DNA of 44,030 nt from positions 1 through 44,030 of the forward strand of contig NZHC01000028.1 in assembly GCA_002689655.1 (NCBI GenBank). The letters are read 5' to 3'. Position 1 is the first letter of the stretch; every line of letters begins with the position of its first letter. This document shows positions 43,719 through 44,030 of this stretch, piece by piece. Origin of the DNA: Rhodopirellula sp. (GTDB lineage Bacteria; Planctomycetota; Planctomycetia; Pirellulales; Pirellulaceae). The notes below the pieces were generated by a model that saw only the letters and a list, made by a program, of their open reading frames with translations, had not been told where the DNA came from and did not search any database. Made by a program: the position numbers and the translations under genes.

Positions 43719-43980
43719 CCAATCCTCCCCGTCATGTCGGATGTTCCGCCGGAAAAAAGAGGATTCCCCCGACGCCCCCAGTATAGACGGCGTTGGTCAG
43801 TCGATGAACGGGCGCAATTCGAAACATTTGTATTAATTCGGAAGAATCAAAACGCCTTTCACCTTTTACCAGCCGAGAATCTGGACCACCGGATGAATGT
43901 CGTCTGCCCGATGGCAATGAGCCCTGTTACCAAACAAGAAGAAAATGAGCTCGCTACGAAATCCCACGCCCTCTTCACCC
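43719..43980. other. Region upstream of the last gene, no gene seen
   Basis: About 260 bases up to the terminal repeat. No frame has a ribosome binding site or recognisable product. It should contain the promoter of the leftward gene at 42975-43718, but I could not place one. Confidence 0.45.
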
Positions 43981-44030
43981 GAAGCCGTGATGCCCCGAAG
44001 CCGTGATGCCCCGAAGCCGTGATGCCCCGA
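43981..44030. repeat. Tandem repeat, 16-bp unit, three copies, cut by the window end
   Basis: GAAGCCGTGATGCCCC is repeated three times without change (43981-44028) and the next copy begins (GA) when the window ends. Its full length is unknown. Confidence 0.95.

Overview
The window looks like a 44 kb piece of a planctomycete chromosome, most likely of the Pirellulaceae/Rhodopirellula type. The evidence is two gene pairs of planctomycete-type cytochrome/DUF1549/DUF1553 proteins with DUF1501 proteins, an ECF sigma factor resembling the Rhodopirellula/Verrucomicrobium family with a FecR-like anti-sigma protein, a formylglycine-type sulfatase, a DUF4838 protein, a small membrane protein with an NPYSTP amino-terminus, and loosely packed genes with long intergenic gaps. 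No rRNA, tRNA, CRISPR array, transposase or phage gene was recognised. Both ends of the window lie inside short tandem repeats, as expected where a draft contig breaks.

Layout. 1-10.6 kb: tandem repeats; a chorismate mutase (aroH) with a coupled hypothetical gene; a small hypothetical protein; a FloA flotillin; an alpha/beta hydrolase; then leftward genes for an orphan GspE/PilB-type ATPase, a secreted Lys/Gly-rich protein, an SDR oxidoreductase, a BirA catalytic domain and a zinc-ribbon membrane protein. The zinc-ribbon gene starts head to head with a probably 5'-truncated TPR gene. 10.8-16.1 kb: PSD1/LamG protein, DUF1501 protein and molybdopterin adenylyltransferase (mog), with a 4-base overlap between the last two. 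16.2-23.4 kb: PLP-dependent group II decarboxylase, divergent RNase HII-like protein, glycogen debranching enzyme (glgX) and a sulfatase with a carboxy-terminal extension. 24.1-32.4 kb: a six-gene block of ECF sigma factor, FecR-like anti-sigma factor, secreted thioredoxin-fold protein without the active-site cysteines, cytochrome/DUF1549/DUF1553 protein, DUF1501 protein and a seven-blade WD40 protein. 32.9-44 kb: MYG1-like protein, small membrane protein, large secreted DUF4838/CBM9/TPR-like protein, RND (MMPL) transporter preceded by a DUF4430 lipoprotein, zinc-independent bL36, LarC and a hypothetical protein.

How the genes may work together. The strongest candidate for a little-described system is the sigma/anti-sigma-led block at 24.1-32.4 kb. 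Two 4-base ATGA overlaps (sigma/anti-sigma and DUF1501/WD40) suggest co-translation, and most products carry export signals, so it may be a regulated cell-envelope module. Its function is not known to me.

A second genome-level feature is a set of unrelated short tandem repeats with similar unit lengths (14-17 bp). They lie in intergenic DNA and several fall between convergent genes. One is in frame with, and directly upstream of, the thioredoxin-fold gene in the six-gene block.
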